DNA of 64,000 bases from Corynebacterium lizhenjunii (GTDB lineage: Bacteria; Actinomycetota; Actinomycetes; Mycobacteriales; Mycobacteriaceae), in contig NZ_CP064954.1 of the NCBI RefSeq assembly GCF_011038655.2, positions 1,674,001 through 1,738,000 on the forward strand. Direction: 5' to 3'. The notes below the pieces were generated by a model that was not told the DNA's origin, made no database searches, and was given only the letters and a program-made list of their open reading frames with translations. Position numbers and translations under genes: made by a program. This document shows, one piece after another, positions 10,504 through 19,879 of the stretch (position 1 is the stretch's first letter; every line of letters begins with the position of its first letter).

Positions 10504-11937
10504 CTAGCGCTGTGGCGGGATAAATTCGCTAGCTATCCAATCTGGCCAGTCCAAACTATCGAGGGGATCCCCGTGGCGCAGGTCGGGGTCATCGACTGCA
10601 AAGGAGCGCGTGGGCCCAGGGCCAGTGCTACGGGTCTCAAAACGCACGCTGACTACCCCGTGCCCGGTGCCCTGCACCCAGCCGTGGCCAAACTCGCTAT
10701 GCACAATGTCTTGGGTGGGTTCCCACACTCGCTGCCCACTTACCGGTTCAACGCCCTGCCCGGTGTTGGCTGCTCCAGCGCCAGATCGGGTTCCTGGCAC
10801 GGCGGCCACGCCGGGCTCGTACTCCCAGGAATCTGCCGTACGGTCCGGGGTGCGCACCACGGCGTCGAGTTCCGGAAACAGCACGTCCTGCTGCGCCGTC
10901 TCCAGCCCGGAGTAGCTCACCCCCACCAGGCGGATGGGCCCGAGTTCATCCGGGTAGCGGGCGAGGTTAAGGGCAGTGGCCAGGAGGGTATCGAGGGAAT
11001 CGGTAGCATAGGCCAAGGTCTGCGAGCGGGACTCTATGTGGAAATCTGCCATGCGCAGCTTCAGGGTCACGGTGCGCGCCCCGCGGCCATCGCGCAACAG
11101 GCGGCGGTGGGCGCCCCGGGCGGCGCGGTCAATGGCGGCATCGACAGACTCCCGCGTGTGCAGATCCTGAGCATAGGTGTGCTCCTGGGAGATCTGCTTG
11201 GCCACCGCGCGCGGGGCCACCGGGCGTTCATCAATCCCCTGGGCCATGTGCCACAGCGCCACCCCCACCGTCGAGCCCAAAGTGATCTCGACTTCCTTGC
11301 GGGACATAGCTGCCAGATCCCCAATGCTGTCTATGCCCACCGCGCGCAGCTTTGCCGCCGTCACTGGGCCCACACCCCAAAGCTTATCCACCGGCAAGGG
11401 GTGCAGGATCTCCAGCTGGGTGGCGGCAGGAATGATGCACATGCCATCCGGCTTCGCCAGCCCGGAACCGATTTTGGCAAATTGCTTGCCCGAACCCGCA
11501 CCAATGGACGCCGCCAAGCCCGTGTGCTGGCGGATGTCTGCGCGCAGCTGGGCGCACCACTGCTCCACTGCCGCGGGCTGCGCCCCATAGAGCTCTGGCG
11601 GTTCAAGGAAGGCCTCATCGATGCTAACCTTTTCGACGACATCCACAGCCTGCTCCAGGATTCCGAACACGCGCTGGGAGGCAGCGACGTACACCGTAGA
11701 GCGCGGGCGCACCACCACCCCGCGCATCCCCACCAACTGCTGGGCGCGAAACATGGGCATAGCAGAACGCGCACCGCGCTCCCGGGCTTCATAGGAAGCG
11801 CCCGCCACCACCCCGCGCCCGCTCATTCCACCCACCAAGACCGGGCGCCCGCGCAGGGTAGGCCGTGTCAGCTGCTCCACAGAAGCAAAGAAAGCATCCA
11901 TGTCTATGTGTAGGACCCAGCGTTGCATGCCTACCAT
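10504..11937 (-). CDS. dinB: DNA polymerase IV (Y family)
   Basis: Translesion polymerase. The N-terminal catalytic motif VLHIDMDAFFASVEQ and the second motif VSIDEAFLE supply the metal-binding acidic residues; GVGPVTAAKLRAVGI is the helix-hairpin-helix and the little-finger domain follows. At 477 residues it is longer than the usual 350-400 because of a C-terminal extension of about 100 residues rich in Gly, Pro and Arg. That tail ends DWPDWIASEFIPPQR; no clear beta-clamp motif is seen. ATG 11937 has GGAGG 7 bases upstream. Confidence 0.93.
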   Translation of the reverse strand: MVGMQRWVLHIDMDAFFASVEQLTRPTLRGRPVLVGGMSGRGVVAGASYEARERGARSAMPMFRAQQLVGMRGVVVRPRSTVYVAASQRVFGILEQAVDVVEKVSIDEAFLEPPELYGAQPAAVEQWCAQLRADIRQHTGLAASIGAGSGKQFAKIGSGLAKPDGMCIIPAATQLEILHPLPVDKLWGVGPVTAAKLRAVGIDSIGDLAAMSRKEVEITLGSTVGVALWHMAQGIDERPVAPRAVAKQISQEHTYAQDLHTRESVDAAIDRAARGAHRRLLRDGRGARTVTLKLRMADFHIESRSQTLAYATDSLDTLLATALNLARYPDELGPIRLVGVSYSGLETAQQDVLFPELDAVVRTPDRTADSWEYEPGVAAVPGTRSGAGAANTGQGVEPVSGQRVWEPTQDIVHSEFGHGWVQGTGHGVVSVRFETRSTGPGPTRSFAVDDPDLRHGDPLDSLDWPDWIASEFIPPQR

Positions 11938-11985
11938 CCTAAATCCTCCGCCGCCCTCACTCTTGCGCAGCAGCGCGTGCAGCGT

Positions 11986-12843
11986 CTAGGGCTTGCGCAG
12001 TGCTAGCGCCGCGATAACCAACACGATGCCCACGACTTCACCCCCGCTAAGCCACTGGCGCAGCGCCACCGCTCCCACTAAGGCCGCCACCAAGGGCAAA
12101 ACAGCCTGGACCACCGCGAAATAGCTAGGTCCGGCCATACGCAGCACCACCTGGTCCAGCGAATAGGGAATGGCCGCAGACAACAGCCCCAAGGCCACAG
12201 CGAGGGCAATGAGGTGGCCCGGGCCCATTCCCACCTCCTGCGGCCAGGCGAAGGCCACACATGGCAGCCCGGCAAGGCCCGCGTAGATAAATCCCACAGC
12301 CATGGTGGTGCGCGGGCTGGCGCCATCTTGTGCAATAGCTACCCGGGAACCTGCCATAATGTAGACCGCCCACAAGCCACCGGCAAGCAGAGCCCAGCCA
12401 ATGCCATCGCTGCTATCGTGCCAGGTGGCCCCGGAAATTACCACCACGCCCGCGGCCGCCAACGCCAAGGCCAACCAGTCACGCAGATAACGCGAACCCC
12501 ACGCCGCCACCAGCACCGGGCCCAAGAACTCTACCGCGACGGCAGTGCCCAAAGCCACGCTGTTGATCGCCTGGTAGAAGGCCATATTCATGCCCATCGT
12601 GGCCAGCCCATACACAGCAGCCTGAGCCCCCGCCCGCCCGCGGAAATGCCGGAGGCGCGGCCGGGCGATTAGCGCCAACAACACCCCGGCTGCGGACACC
12701 CGGAACCAGGCCACCACCAGCGGCGGAAACTGCTCAAACAAGCCCACCGCCACCGCCGCGCCCGCATAGAGCGACAGCCCAGAAAAGACCATGACGCCGG
12801 GGGCGCGCCATTGGGTAGCAAGGTGGGACAAGGAAGCTGGCAT
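11986..12843 (-). CDS. EamA-family exporter (RhtA-like)
   Basis: About ten hydrophobic segments with two EamA repeats; AVAVEFLGPVLVAAWGSR and SLDQVVLRMAG resemble RhtA threonine/homoserine exporters. The start at ATG 12843 (PASLSHLATQWRAPG) gives 285 residues. It is divergent from a GntR regulator with 62 bases between the starts, so the exporter is probably regulated from that spacer. The substrate is inferred only by family and remains open. Confidence 0.82.
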   Translation of the reverse strand: MPASLSHLATQWRAPGVMVFSGLSLYAGAAVAVGLFEQFPPLVVAWFRVSAAGVLLALIARPRLRHFRGRAGAQAAVYGLATMGMNMAFYQAINSVALGTAVAVEFLGPVLVAAWGSRYLRDWLALALAAAGVVVISGATWHDSSDGIGWALLAGGLWAVYIMAGSRVAIAQDGASPRTTMAVGFIYAGLAGLPCVAFAWPQEVGMGPGHLIALAVALGLLSAAIPYSLDQVVLRMAGPSYFAVVQAVLPLVAALVGAVALRQWLSGGEVVGIVLVIAALALRKP

Positions 12844-12905
12844 AAAAGAAACCTTAGCCCACGGCCGGTTTGCGACCATGCGCCACGGCCGCCACAATCT
12901 ATTGC

Positions 12906-13556
12906 ATGCCCGCGAAAACCCCCGCCGCCACCCGCGCTTATGACTTGGTCAAACTGCGGATCCTCCACGGCGTTTATGCCGATACCACGTTGCTCTCCGA
13001 AGGCGACGTGGCCACAGAGCTGGGGCTCAGCCGCACCCCGGTGCGCGAAGCCTTTCTCCGCTTAGAGGTCGAGGGATTCCTCAAACTCTACCCCAAACGC
13101 GGAGCCCTGGTGGTGCCCATTCCCCCGGAGGGCATACGGGAAGTCTATGAGGCCCGCGAGCTCATCGAATCCCACAGCGCCCGGCACATCTGCGCCCAGG
13201 ACCAGGACTTTCGCGGGCAGGTCTGCGGGGAGCTCGAAGAACTCATCGGCGCGCAACTAGCCTGCCTGCGTGACGGCGACCTGCAAGAATACACCCGCTT
13301 GGATGCGGCGTTCCACCAGGTCATCATGGACCACGGAGGCAACAGTGTACTGGCCGCTGTGGGGCAGTCCTTAAGGGAGAAACAACAACGGTGCACCTCC
13401 ACGGCCATCGGCCGAAATCTGGATACGGCCTACCATTTTGTAGAGGGGCACCGTCGTATAGTCCTCACGCTACGGGCCGGCGATACCGCCGCCTACGCCC
13501 GCGAAATCCACCAACACCTGGCAGATTCGCAGGCCCAGCTTTCAGCCCAGCGCTAG
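12906..13556 (+). CDS. GntR/FadR-family transcriptional regulator
   Basis: An N-terminal winged helix ([31 protein letters not shown], roughly residues 28-58) with the canonical SRTPVREA recognition helix, followed by an FCD-type ligand-binding domain with conserved acidic and His residues ([21 protein letters not shown]). ATG 12906 gives 216 residues. Its position opposite an EamA exporter suggests it controls that gene in response to a small acid. The last 4 bases overlap the convergent ileS stop. Confidence 0.88.
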   Translation: MPAKTPAATRAYDLVKLRILHGVYADTTLLSEGDVATELGLSRTPVREAFLRLEVEGFLKLYPKRGALVVPIPPEGIREVYEARELIESHSARHICAQDQDFRGQVCGELEELIGAQLACLRDGDLQEYTRLDAAFHQVIMDHGGNSVLAAVGQSLREKQQRCTSTAIGRNLDTAYHFVEGHRRIVLTLRAGDTAAYAREIHQHLADSQAQLSAQR

Positions 13557-16500
13557 GCCTTCTCCCCGACCTTCTCCACGGTGGCAGTGACATCCTTGAG
13601 CACTGCATGCGTGGGGCCAGAGAGGGCATCGGCAGTGACGCGGAAGTCTGTGGCCAGGACCTCCGCAGCGATGTGGCTGGCGTGGCGCTGCGCCCACTCC
13701 TGGCGCGCTTGCGGCACGGACAGCTCGACACGGATGCGATCGGAAACCTCGAAACCAGATGCCTTACGGGCATCTTGCAGACCGCGGATCACATCCGCAG
13801 CCCAGCCTTCGGCCTCCAGCTCCTCGGTGACCTGGGTATCCAACACCACCAGGCCCGCCACCGTATTGCCCAAGTCCACCCGGGCAGTCGAGGCAGGATT
13901 GGCCGCCTGCAGACGCTCCGTGTACTCCTCAGGGCTAAGCGTGATGTCGCCATCGACTACCACCTGATCGCCGCGTCGCTGGTAATTGCCTGCCTTGAGG
14001 TTCTTAATCGCGCGCTGCACATCCTTGCCCAGACGCGGCCCGGCCACCTTAGCGTTGCACACCACCTCGAAGGTACCCACCGAATCCACATCATCGGTCA
14101 ACAGCACCTCCTTGACGTTGACCTCATCGCGGATGATATCTGCAAACTCCGCCAGGCGCTGCGAGTCAGCCAAGGCCACAGTCAGCTTGGGCAGCGGCAG
14201 GCGGTTACGCAGCTTATTGGCCTTGCGTACTGACGATGCCGCCGAGGCCACCGCGCGGGTGGCATCCATGGCCTCCACCAGGGCGGCATCGGCAGGATAG
14301 TCTGCCGCCTGCGGGAAGCGAGCCAGGTGAACGGAACGCTTACCGGTCAGGCCCCGGTAGATAACCTCCGCCACGTGCGGCAGCAGCGGAGCCACCACGC
14401 GGGCAACGGTCTCCAGCACCGTGTAGAGCGTGTTGAAGGCCTCCGGGTGCGCATCCTCGCCCGCCCAGAAACGCTCGCGAGAACGGCGCACATACCAGTT
14501 AGTCAGGGCGTCTGCGAACAGGCGCACCTCCTCCGTGGCCGTGGCAATATCCGTATCTGCCAGCGCGGCATCCACCGCCGCCACCAAGTCATGGGTCTTA
14601 GCCAAGATATAGCGATCCAGCACATTAGTAGAGCTGACATCAAAGGAGGCCTCGCGCCCAGCGTAGAGCTGCAAGAAGGTGTAGGCATTCCAGATAGGCA
14701 AGATGGCCTGACGCACGCCCTCGCGGATCCCCTGCTCGGTGACAATGAGGTTGCCACCGCGCAGGATCGGCGAAGACATCAAGAACCAGCGCATGGCATC
14801 AGAGCCATCGCGATCAAAGACCTCATTGACGTTGGGGTAATTGCCCTTGGACTTCGACATCTTCTGGCCATCATTGCCCAGCACGATGCCGTGGGCGACC
14901 ACCTTCTTGTACGCCGGGCGGTCAAAAAGCGCCGTAGAGAGCACGTGCATGACGTAGAACCAGCCGCGGGTCTGGCCGGAATACTCCACAATGAAGTCCG
15001 ACGGCGAGTGGGTCTCAAACCACTCCTTGTTCTCAAAGGGGTAGTGCTTCTGTGCAAAAGGCATAGAGCCGGACTCGAACCAGCAGTCCAACACGTCTGG
15101 CACGCGCACCATCTTCGACTTGCCCGTCGGATCATCGGGGTTCGGGCGGGTGAGCTCGTCGATGTACGGGCGGTGCAAGCTGGTGGGCCGCACGCCGAAG
15201 TCGCGCTCGAGTTCATCCAGGGACCCGTAGACGTCCACACGGGGGTACTCCGGGTTATCGGACACCCAAGCCGGGATGGGCGCACCCCAATAGCGGGTGC
15301 GGGAGATGTTCCAGTCGCGCGCGCCTTCAAGCCACTTGCCAAATTGGCCATCGCGGATATGCGCCGGCAACCACTCGATCTCCTCACGGTTAAGCTGGAC
15401 CATCCGGTCGCGGAAAGCAGAGACCTTGACAAACCACGCCGGCAGCGCCATGTAGATCAGCGGCTCGCCGGAGCGCCAGGAGTGCGGGTAAGAGTGCTCG
15501 ATGGTCACGTGGCGCACCACGCGGCCGGCCTCCTTGAGGTCTTTGATGATGTTCTTGTTGGCATCAAAGACCAGCTGCCCCTGGTATGGCGGAACCTGCG
15601 CGGTGAACTCGCCGTTTTCATCGACCGGGATAACCAGCTCAATGTCATAGGCATTGCAGGAGTTCATATCGTCTTCACCAAAGGCCGGGGCCTGGTGGAC
15701 CACACCGGTACCGTCTTCCGTGGTGACATAGTCCGCCTCAATGACCTGGAAGCCATTGCGCAGCTGCGGGAAGAAGTCAAAGATTGGCTGGTAGCTAAAG
15801 CCGGCTAGCTGGGAGCCGGTGAAGGTTTGGAGTACTTCGACCTCCCCTAACTCCTTGGCTAACGTGCCCACCAGGGCCTGGGCCATGATGAACGTGCGCC
15901 CCTCAAAGTCGCCCGCGGTGGCGCGGATGAGCGCATAGTCCACCTCTGGGTGCACGGCTAGCGCAGAGTTAGACGGCAGGGTCCAGGGCGTGGTGGTCCA
16001 GGCCAGGAAAGCCGCCTGGGCCAGCTCCGGGTGCTGGGCCAGCGTGGATTCTGCGTTGGTGCCTGGCAGGGCGCCAGTGACCGGGAAGGTCACTGTCAGG
16101 GTCGGATCCTGGCGCATCTTATACGAGTCATCCAGGCGGGTTTCCTGATTGGACAGCGACGTGTGCTCCGCCCAGGAGTAAGGCAACACCCGGAAACCTT
16201 GGTAGATAAGACCCTTGTCATAGAGTTCCTTGAAGGCCCACATGACAGACTCCATGAAGTTGATGTCCATCGTCTTGTAGCCGTTGTCAAAGTCCACCCA
16301 GCGGGCCTGGCGGTTAACGTAGGCCTCCCACTCGTGGGCGTACTCCATCACCGACTTTGCGCAATAATCATTGAACTTCTCTAGGCCCATCTCCTCGATC
16401 TGGCCCTTGTCCGTGATTCCCAGCTGCTTTTCTGCCTCCAGCTCCGCTGGCAAGCCGTGGGTGTCCCAACCGAATACGCGCGGCACATAGTTGCCCGCCA

Positions 16501-16756
16501 TCGTGCGATAGCGCGGAACAATGTCCTTGACATAGCCCGTCAACAAGTGGCCATAGTGCGGCAGACCATTAGCAAAAGGCGGGCCATCATAAAAAATGTA
16601 CTCCGGGCACTGCCGAGTCTGTTCCAAAGACGCCTGGAAAGTGTCATCATCCTTCCAGTACTGCTGGACCACCTGCTCCATATCCGGGAACCGACTGGAG
16701 CCTCCCGTCATATCTACCTTGGGATAGACGCTTCCCACCTGTGGGGTTTCGCTCAT
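13553..16756 (-). CDS. ileS: Isoleucyl-tRNA synthetase
   Basis: Charges tRNA-Ile. The 1067-residue class I synthetase has the HIGH-like motif in GLPHYGHL (residues 65-71), [12 protein letters not shown], and the CP1 editing domain between them ([13 protein letters not shown]). The long C-terminal region lacks the zinc-finger ending of the E. coli type and matches the other IleS clade. The start ATG 16756 was preferred to the longer open frame because the upstream part is the T-box leader. The gene holds two GCATCGGCA words near its 3' end. Confidence 0.96.
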   Translation of the reverse strand: MSETPQVGSVYPKVDMTGGSSRFPDMEQVVQQYWKDDDTFQASLEQTRQCPEYIFYDGPPFANGLPHYGHLLTGYVKDIVPRYRTMAGNYVPRVFGWDTHGLPAELEAEKQLGITDKGQIEEMGLEKFNDYCAKSVMEYAHEWEAYVNRQARWVDFDNGYKTMDINFMESVMWAFKELYDKGLIYQGFRVLPYSWAEHTSLSNQETRLDDSYKMRQDPTLTVTFPVTGALPGTNAESTLAQHPELAQAAFLAWTTTPWTLPSNSALAVHPEVDYALIRATAGDFEGRTFIMAQALVGTLAKELGEVEVLQTFTGSQLAGFSYQPIFDFFPQLRNGFQVIEADYVTTEDGTGVVHQAPAFGEDDMNSCNAYDIELVIPVDENGEFTAQVPPYQGQLVFDANKNIIKDLKEAGRVVRHVTIEHSYPHSWRSGEPLIYMALPAWFVKVSAFRDRMVQLNREEIEWLPAHIRDGQFGKWLEGARDWNISRTRYWGAPIPAWVSDNPEYPRVDVYGSLDELERDFGVRPTSLHRPYIDELTRPNPDDPTGKSKMVRVPDVLDCWFESGSMPFAQKHYPFENKEWFETHSPSDFIVEYSGQTRGWFYVMHVLSTALFDRPAYKKVVAHGIVLGNDGQKMSKSKGNYPNVNEVFDRDGSDAMRWFLMSSPILRGGNLIVTEQGIREGVRQAILPIWNAYTFLQLYAGREASFDVSSTNVLDRYILAKTHDLVAAVDAALADTDIATATEEVRLFADALTNWYVRRSRERFWAGEDAHPEAFNTLYTVLETVARVVAPLLPHVAEVIYRGLTGKRSVHLARFPQAADYPADAALVEAMDATRAVASAASSVRKANKLRNRLPLPKLTVALADSQRLAEFADIIRDEVNVKEVLLTDDVDSVGTFEVVCNAKVAGPRLGKDVQRAIKNLKAGNYQRRGDQVVVDGDITLSPEEYTERLQAANPASTARVDLGNTVAGLVVLDTQVTEELEAEGWAADVIRGLQDARKASGFEVSDRIRVELSVPQARQEWAQRHASHIAAEVLATDFRVTADALSGPTHAVLKDVTATVEKVGEKA

Positions 16757-16960
16757 GCGCGTGCCTTCTTCCTTCACTAAGCGTTCATCTGTTGCAGGGA
16801 CGCGCCTACCTGGCTCGCGGTACCACCCTGCTTGGGCCACTGCGGCCCCGCTTCATTGAGTGAAGGAGATATCGGTCCCACCCGTTTGGTTCTACTGACC
16901 GCTACCGCAGCGTTCTTCCAAAATGCTCCCCGGTGATGGCCGGATCACTGCATACCCGGC
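16757..16960 (-). promoter_or_regulatory. T-box leader of ileS
   Basis: Read on the minus strand, the leader has the T-box signature AGGGTGGTACCGCG (16816-16829) that pairs with the acceptor end of uncharged tRNA. A compact stem I has a CCATCACCGG segment in which ATC is the likely isoleucine specifier. This matches the short, translation-controlling T-boxes of actinobacterial ileS genes: low charged tRNA-Ile should free the start of ileS. Codon reading and structure are inferred by eye. Confidence 0.88.
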
Positions 16961-16964
16961 CAGT

Positions 16965-16970
16965 ATAATA
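16965..16970 (-). promoter_or_regulatory. -10 element of ileS T-box transcript
   Basis: TATTAT on the minus strand, just before the T-box stem I. A clear -35 element is not seen (CTTTCC lies 16 bases further up). The transcript would begin near 16958. Confidence 0.5.
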
Positions 16971-17069
16971 CGCCCGCCTCCCCAAAGGAAAGCCCCCGCT
17001 AGACCACCAGCTCCTGCGCCGTGCCATGCCGTGCCGTGCCTTGCCGCTGCCCCCGGCCTAACGCGTCAG

Positions 17070-17243
17070 CTACCGTCGCGGTTTATCGCGCCGGTGTTTC
17101 GCCAACCAATCAGCGCCAAAGAGCACCAGACCCACCCCCGCCGCCACGAAGACCAGCCAGCTGGCCCATGTCGCGCCAGTGGCCACGAAAGCCACCAACG
17201 CCACGAAGGCAACCAGGGCGCACAATAGCGCAGCAATCAACAT
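17070..17243 (-). CDS. Small membrane protein (57 aa)
   Basis: Two hydrophobic segments (IAALLCALVAFVALVAFVA and WASWLVFVAAGVGLVLFGA) with a basic C-terminus (KHRRDKPRR). The ATG at 17243 has AAAGGAAG 6 bases upstream, which decides the start over the longer frame. It lies between wag31 and ileS in the same direction. The function is unknown; its position after wag31 is only suggestive. Confidence 0.7.
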   Translation of the reverse strand: MLIAALLCALVAFVALVAFVATGATWASWLVFVAAGVGLVLFGADWLAKHRRDKPRR

Positions 17244-17273
17244 CGGGCTTCCTTTCACATTCTCACGATTGTG

Positions 17274-17312
17274 GAGTAACACAGCGGAGTAACACAGAGG
17301 AGTAACACAGCA
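17274..17312 (-). repeat. Three tandem 13-bp repeats upstream of small membrane gene
   Basis: Three consecutive 13-bp units based on GAGTAACACAG (17274, 17287, 17300). They lie between the hairpin after wag31 and the 57-residue gene, where a promoter or operator would be expected. On the minus strand each unit reads CTGTGTTACTC. Confidence 0.75.
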
Positions 17313-17313
17313 C

Positions 17314-17344
17314 AGCGCCCCGCGTGCGGTGTTCACGCGGGGCG
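17314..17344 (-). terminator. Hairpin downstream of wag31
   Basis: Perfect 11-bp arms GCGCCCCGCGT (17314-17324) and ACGCGGGGCGC (17334-17344) with a 9-base loop, 39 bases past the wag31 stop. Strong GC stem; no clear T-run follows. Confidence 0.7.
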
Positions 17345-17383
17345 CCACGGTGGAAACTTCTTCCCAGTTAGTTACGGTGCAGG

Positions 17384-18535
17384 CTAGCTATTTGCCTTAG
17401 TCGCGTCGCTATTTGGGGCAGCGGAGCCACGGGACTCCAGCTCCTCCAGCTGAGACTCCAGCAGGGTCTTCAAGCGGGTGCGGTACTCGCGCTCGAAGGT
17501 GCGCAGTTCTGCAATCCGGGTCTCCAGCGCGGCCTGCTGCTGCTTCACGGTGTTCATCACCTCGGTGTGCTTCTTTTCCGCATCGGCCTGCAGCGCGGCA
17601 GCCTTCTCCTCTGCCTGGCGAACCTGTGCCTCCGCACGAGACTTGGCATCAGACTCAGTCTGCTGTGCCTTCGACTCCGCGTCGGCCACCAGCTTCTGGG
17701 AGCGCGACTGGGCCTCAGCCAGCTGTGCGTCGGCCTCCTTCTGGGCCTGTGCCAACTGAGTCTTAGACCGCGAGTCGGCATCCGCGAGCTGCTTCTCAGC
17801 TGCCGTACGGGCCTCCGCCAGCATGGAGGCGGACTCGTCCTTGGCCTCGCTGGTCAAGCGGTCTGCCATCTCCTGAGCCAGGCCCAGCACCTTAGCGGCC
17901 TGCATGTGCGTATCTGCGGTGGCCATTCCTTGCGCGTCCCCCACCGGGGCAGCGGCAGCGGTCTTGGGCGCAGCAGCTGCGGCCTTCTTCAGGGCCTCGT
18001 TGTCCTTCTTGGCGGCGTCGAGCTCCTTCTTTACAGCCTCCAGCTCAGCCTTGGCACGGGAAGCATCCTCCTGCGCGGCCTTGAGCTCAGCACCCGCGGC
18101 GGGTGCGGCGGCAGGTGCCTTGGCGGCCTCGGCAGCACGGGCCTGGGCCTGCTTGGCGGCCTCCTGAGCCTGTGCGGCAGCGTCCTTGGCCTTAGCGGCC
18201 TCCGCCTTAGCGCCAGCGGCCTCCTGGTTCGCGGCGTTGAGCTTGGAGTCGTACTCCGCACGCAACTTGGACTCAATGTCCTTGCGCAGCGCCGCCTCAT
18301 CTACAGAGTCGGTGGCTTTGCCAGCCGGGCTAACCGAGGAACCAGAGCCAGACTTGGCCTCCGCACGCAGCTGTTCTACCTGGGCGTTGAGGTCATCGTT
18401 TTCGTCCTGCAGCTGGGCAAGAGCGTCTTCAACCAGGTCAAGGAAAGTATCTACCTCATCCTCGTTGTAGCCGCGCTTACCAATCGGCGGCTTGCTGAAA
18501 GCGACGTTATGTACATCAGCGGGTGTCAGCGGCAT
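17384..18535 (-). CDS. wag31: DivIVA/Wag31 polar growth protein
   Basis: Cytoplasmic coiled-coil scaffold that marks cell poles and directs apical wall synthesis in corynebacteria. The N-terminal lipid-binding domain is plain ([20 protein letters not shown], with the Phe and basic residues that insert in the membrane), followed by a short first coiled coil. A low-complexity Ala/Lys/Glu linker and a long second coiled coil end in Arg/Glu heptads. ATG 18535 gives 383 residues, normal for the genus. The Ala-rich linker is the part most likely to vary between strains. Confidence 0.95.
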   Translation of the reverse strand: MPLTPADVHNVAFSKPPIGKRGYNEDEVDTFLDLVEDALAQLQDENDDLNAQVEQLRAEAKSGSGSSVSPAGKATDSVDEAALRKDIESKLRAEYDSKLNAANQEAAGAKAEAAKAKDAAAQAQEAAKQAQARAAEAAKAPAAAPAAGAELKAAQEDASRAKAELEAVKKELDAAKKDNEALKKAAAAAPKTAAAAPVGDAQGMATADTHMQAAKVLGLAQEMADRLTSEAKDESASMLAEARTAAEKQLADADSRSKTQLAQAQKEADAQLAEAQSRSQKLVADAESKAQQTESDAKSRAEAQVRQAEEKAAALQADAEKKHTEVMNTVKQQQAALETRIAELRTFEREYRTRLKTLLESQLEELESRGSAAPNSDATKANS

Positions 18536-18691
18536 TGACTTGTCTTCCCCTTCGAGTCGGTGCACCCAGGTCACAGCCCAGGACATTACGTTAGTGGCCT
18601 GCGCAGAAGGTCCCTTCCGCGCGGTTCCGGGTCTAAGGTCTAACTATTAAATTACCACCGTGCAGGTTGAGTAATTAGTACGGCTGGTCTC

Positions 18692-18697
18692 ATTGTA
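18692..18697 (-). promoter_or_regulatory. Probable wag31 promoter -10
   Basis: TACAAT on the minus strand with TTCATT 16 bases upstream, in the 261-base gap between yggT and wag31. This would give an untranslated leader of about 150 bases. Nothing else is evident in the gap. Confidence 0.5.
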
Positions 18698-18796
18698 GCC
18701 AAAATTCTCGGATAATGAACATTTACTTGAGGTTCATTGCCCGCGCATTGGCTCCACAGGAGGTCGCGTCGCACCAGCGCAACGCCCCCACAACGG

Positions 18797-19093
18797 TCAG
18801 ATAAAAATGACCCCTACCAGCGCGGCCAACAGGTTGAGCAGCACAAAGAGCACCAGCACGGACACGTCCAGCGCCACCCCTCCTAGCTGCAGCGGCGGAA
18901 TCGCGCGTCGCAGAAGGTGAATGGGTGGGTCAGTCACTTTGAAGATGGGCTCCGCAATCATGCTGAACCACCGCGGCGGGCTGAAACTGCGCGAAAATGA
19001 AGCAATCATCTCCACAACAACGCGGATAATGACCAACAACGTGTACAACTGGATTAATACATAAAGCGCTATGCCAATGTCATTCACGCCCAT
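18797..19093 (-). CDS. YggT-family membrane protein
   Basis: A 98-residue protein with two hydrophobic segments (YVLIQLYTLLVIIRVVVEM and VLVLFVLLNLLAALVGVIFI) around the conserved PIFKVTDPPIHLLRRAIPPL stretch typical of YggT/CcmB3-like proteins. ATG 19093 preceded by AGGAT was chosen over the longer frame. It lies in the standard sepF-yggT-wag31 order, so a division or osmotic role is plausible but not shown. Confidence 0.88.
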   Translation of the reverse strand: MGVNDIGIALYVLIQLYTLLVIIRVVVEMIASFSRSFSPPRWFSMIAEPIFKVTDPPIHLLRRAIPPLQLGGVALDVSVLVLFVLLNLLAALVGVIFI

Positions 19094-19155
19094 CGAGCCT
19101 ATCCTAAAATTCCCTTTCCCGCCCAAGCCTGTGTTTGCGCCAGGCCCCAAGCACT

Positions 19156-19234
19156 GCTTGCCGATGCCCCCTCCCCGCCCCGTTGCTCCCCTGCAGGCGG
19201 GGCAGACGGGTGGCCGGAAGGGGCATCGGCAAGC
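19156..19234. repeat. Inverted pair of iterated word between sepF and yggT
   Basis: GCTTGCCGATGCCCC (19156-19170) and its perfect complement GGGGCATCGGCAAGC (19220-19234) face each other across 49 bases. They could fold as a 15-bp stem in the sepF-yggT message or its antisense. Both arms are copies of the word spread through this window. Confidence 0.85.
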
Positions 19235-19251
19235 TCACAGCAAGAAGGGCT

Positions 19252-19752
19252 CTAGCGCAGGTGGGCCATGCGCTGCAGCTCAGGGTCATCAATATCCACA
19301 CCGGCGGGCAGCAGCGCAAAAACCTTGCGGGAGGTGTCCATCTCGCGCGTCAAATTACGCATCTTGGACCCGTCCACCGCGTAGGCCAAGCCAGCGGTGA
19401 AGTCCACAAGTCGCTTGGCGTGTCCGGGCTCTGCATCCGTAACCTCGAGGATCACCACATCGCCATCACGGAAAGAGTCGCCGATTTTCGGAGCCTCACG
19501 GTAATCACGCAGGGACAGCGGCACAATGGTGGGCTCATACGCTGGGCGGGCAGACTCGTAGCTCGGCGCGGGGGCGGTACGCGGCGCATAGGCGGCAGAG
19601 CCCTTGGACTCGTAGCGGGTTGCGTACTTCGCGTCACGGTCGGCGTCGTGGCCAGAGTCGTAGCGGGACTCTTGTGCGTAGTAGGCGTCCTCAGAATCCA
19701 TGTCCATCGGCGCCAGGCCGAAGAACTCCTTGGTGCGGTCGATAAAGGACAT
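19252..19752 (-). CDS. sepF: Cell division protein SepF
   Basis: Membrane anchor for FtsZ in actinobacteria, which lack FtsA. An N-terminal amphipathic start (SFIDRTKEFFGLAP) is followed by an acidic/Tyr/Arg linker and the C-terminal SepF dimer domain (IVPLSLRDYREAPKIGDSF, VDFTAGLAYAVDGSMRN-like, RKVFALLPAGVDI). ATG 19752 with GGGAG 7 bases upstream gives 166 residues. It is followed by yggT and preceded by yggS, the standard order. Confidence 0.94.
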   Translation of the reverse strand: MSFIDRTKEFFGLAPMDMDSEDAYYAQESRYDSGHDADRDAKYATRYESKGSAAYAPRTAPAPSYESARPAYEPTIVPLSLRDYREAPKIGDSFRDGDVVILEVTDAEPGHAKRLVDFTAGLAYAVDGSKMRNLTREMDTSRKVFALLPAGVDIDDPELQRMAHLR

Positions 19753-19879
19753 GCGTCGTCTCCCTCTGTTCCCCACAATGGGATGTGTTTTCTCGGTGAT
19801 ATCTTGCACCCGCAACTCAAGCCTAAAGTCTTCATTGAGACTTCAGATCTATGCGTTGAGGTGCGCATTTGCGTTGTTC

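Noticed and set aside
10351-11913. 520-codon open frame antisense to dinB
   Set aside because: It overlaps the end of ansA and most of dinB; both of those carry catalytic motifs and this does not.
15058-15100. tRNA-like GGACTCGAACC on the plus strand
   Set aside because: It lies within ileS and no cloverleaf can be drawn around it; no tRNA or rRNA gene was recognised in the window.
14327-15808. 493-codon open frame antisense to ileS
   Set aside because: It lies wholly inside ileS, which has all synthetase motifs; the antisense product has no recognisable domain.
17567-18538. 323-codon open frame antisense to wag31
   Set aside because: Leu/Gly-rich shadow produced by the Ala/Glu/Lys coiled-coil codons of wag31.
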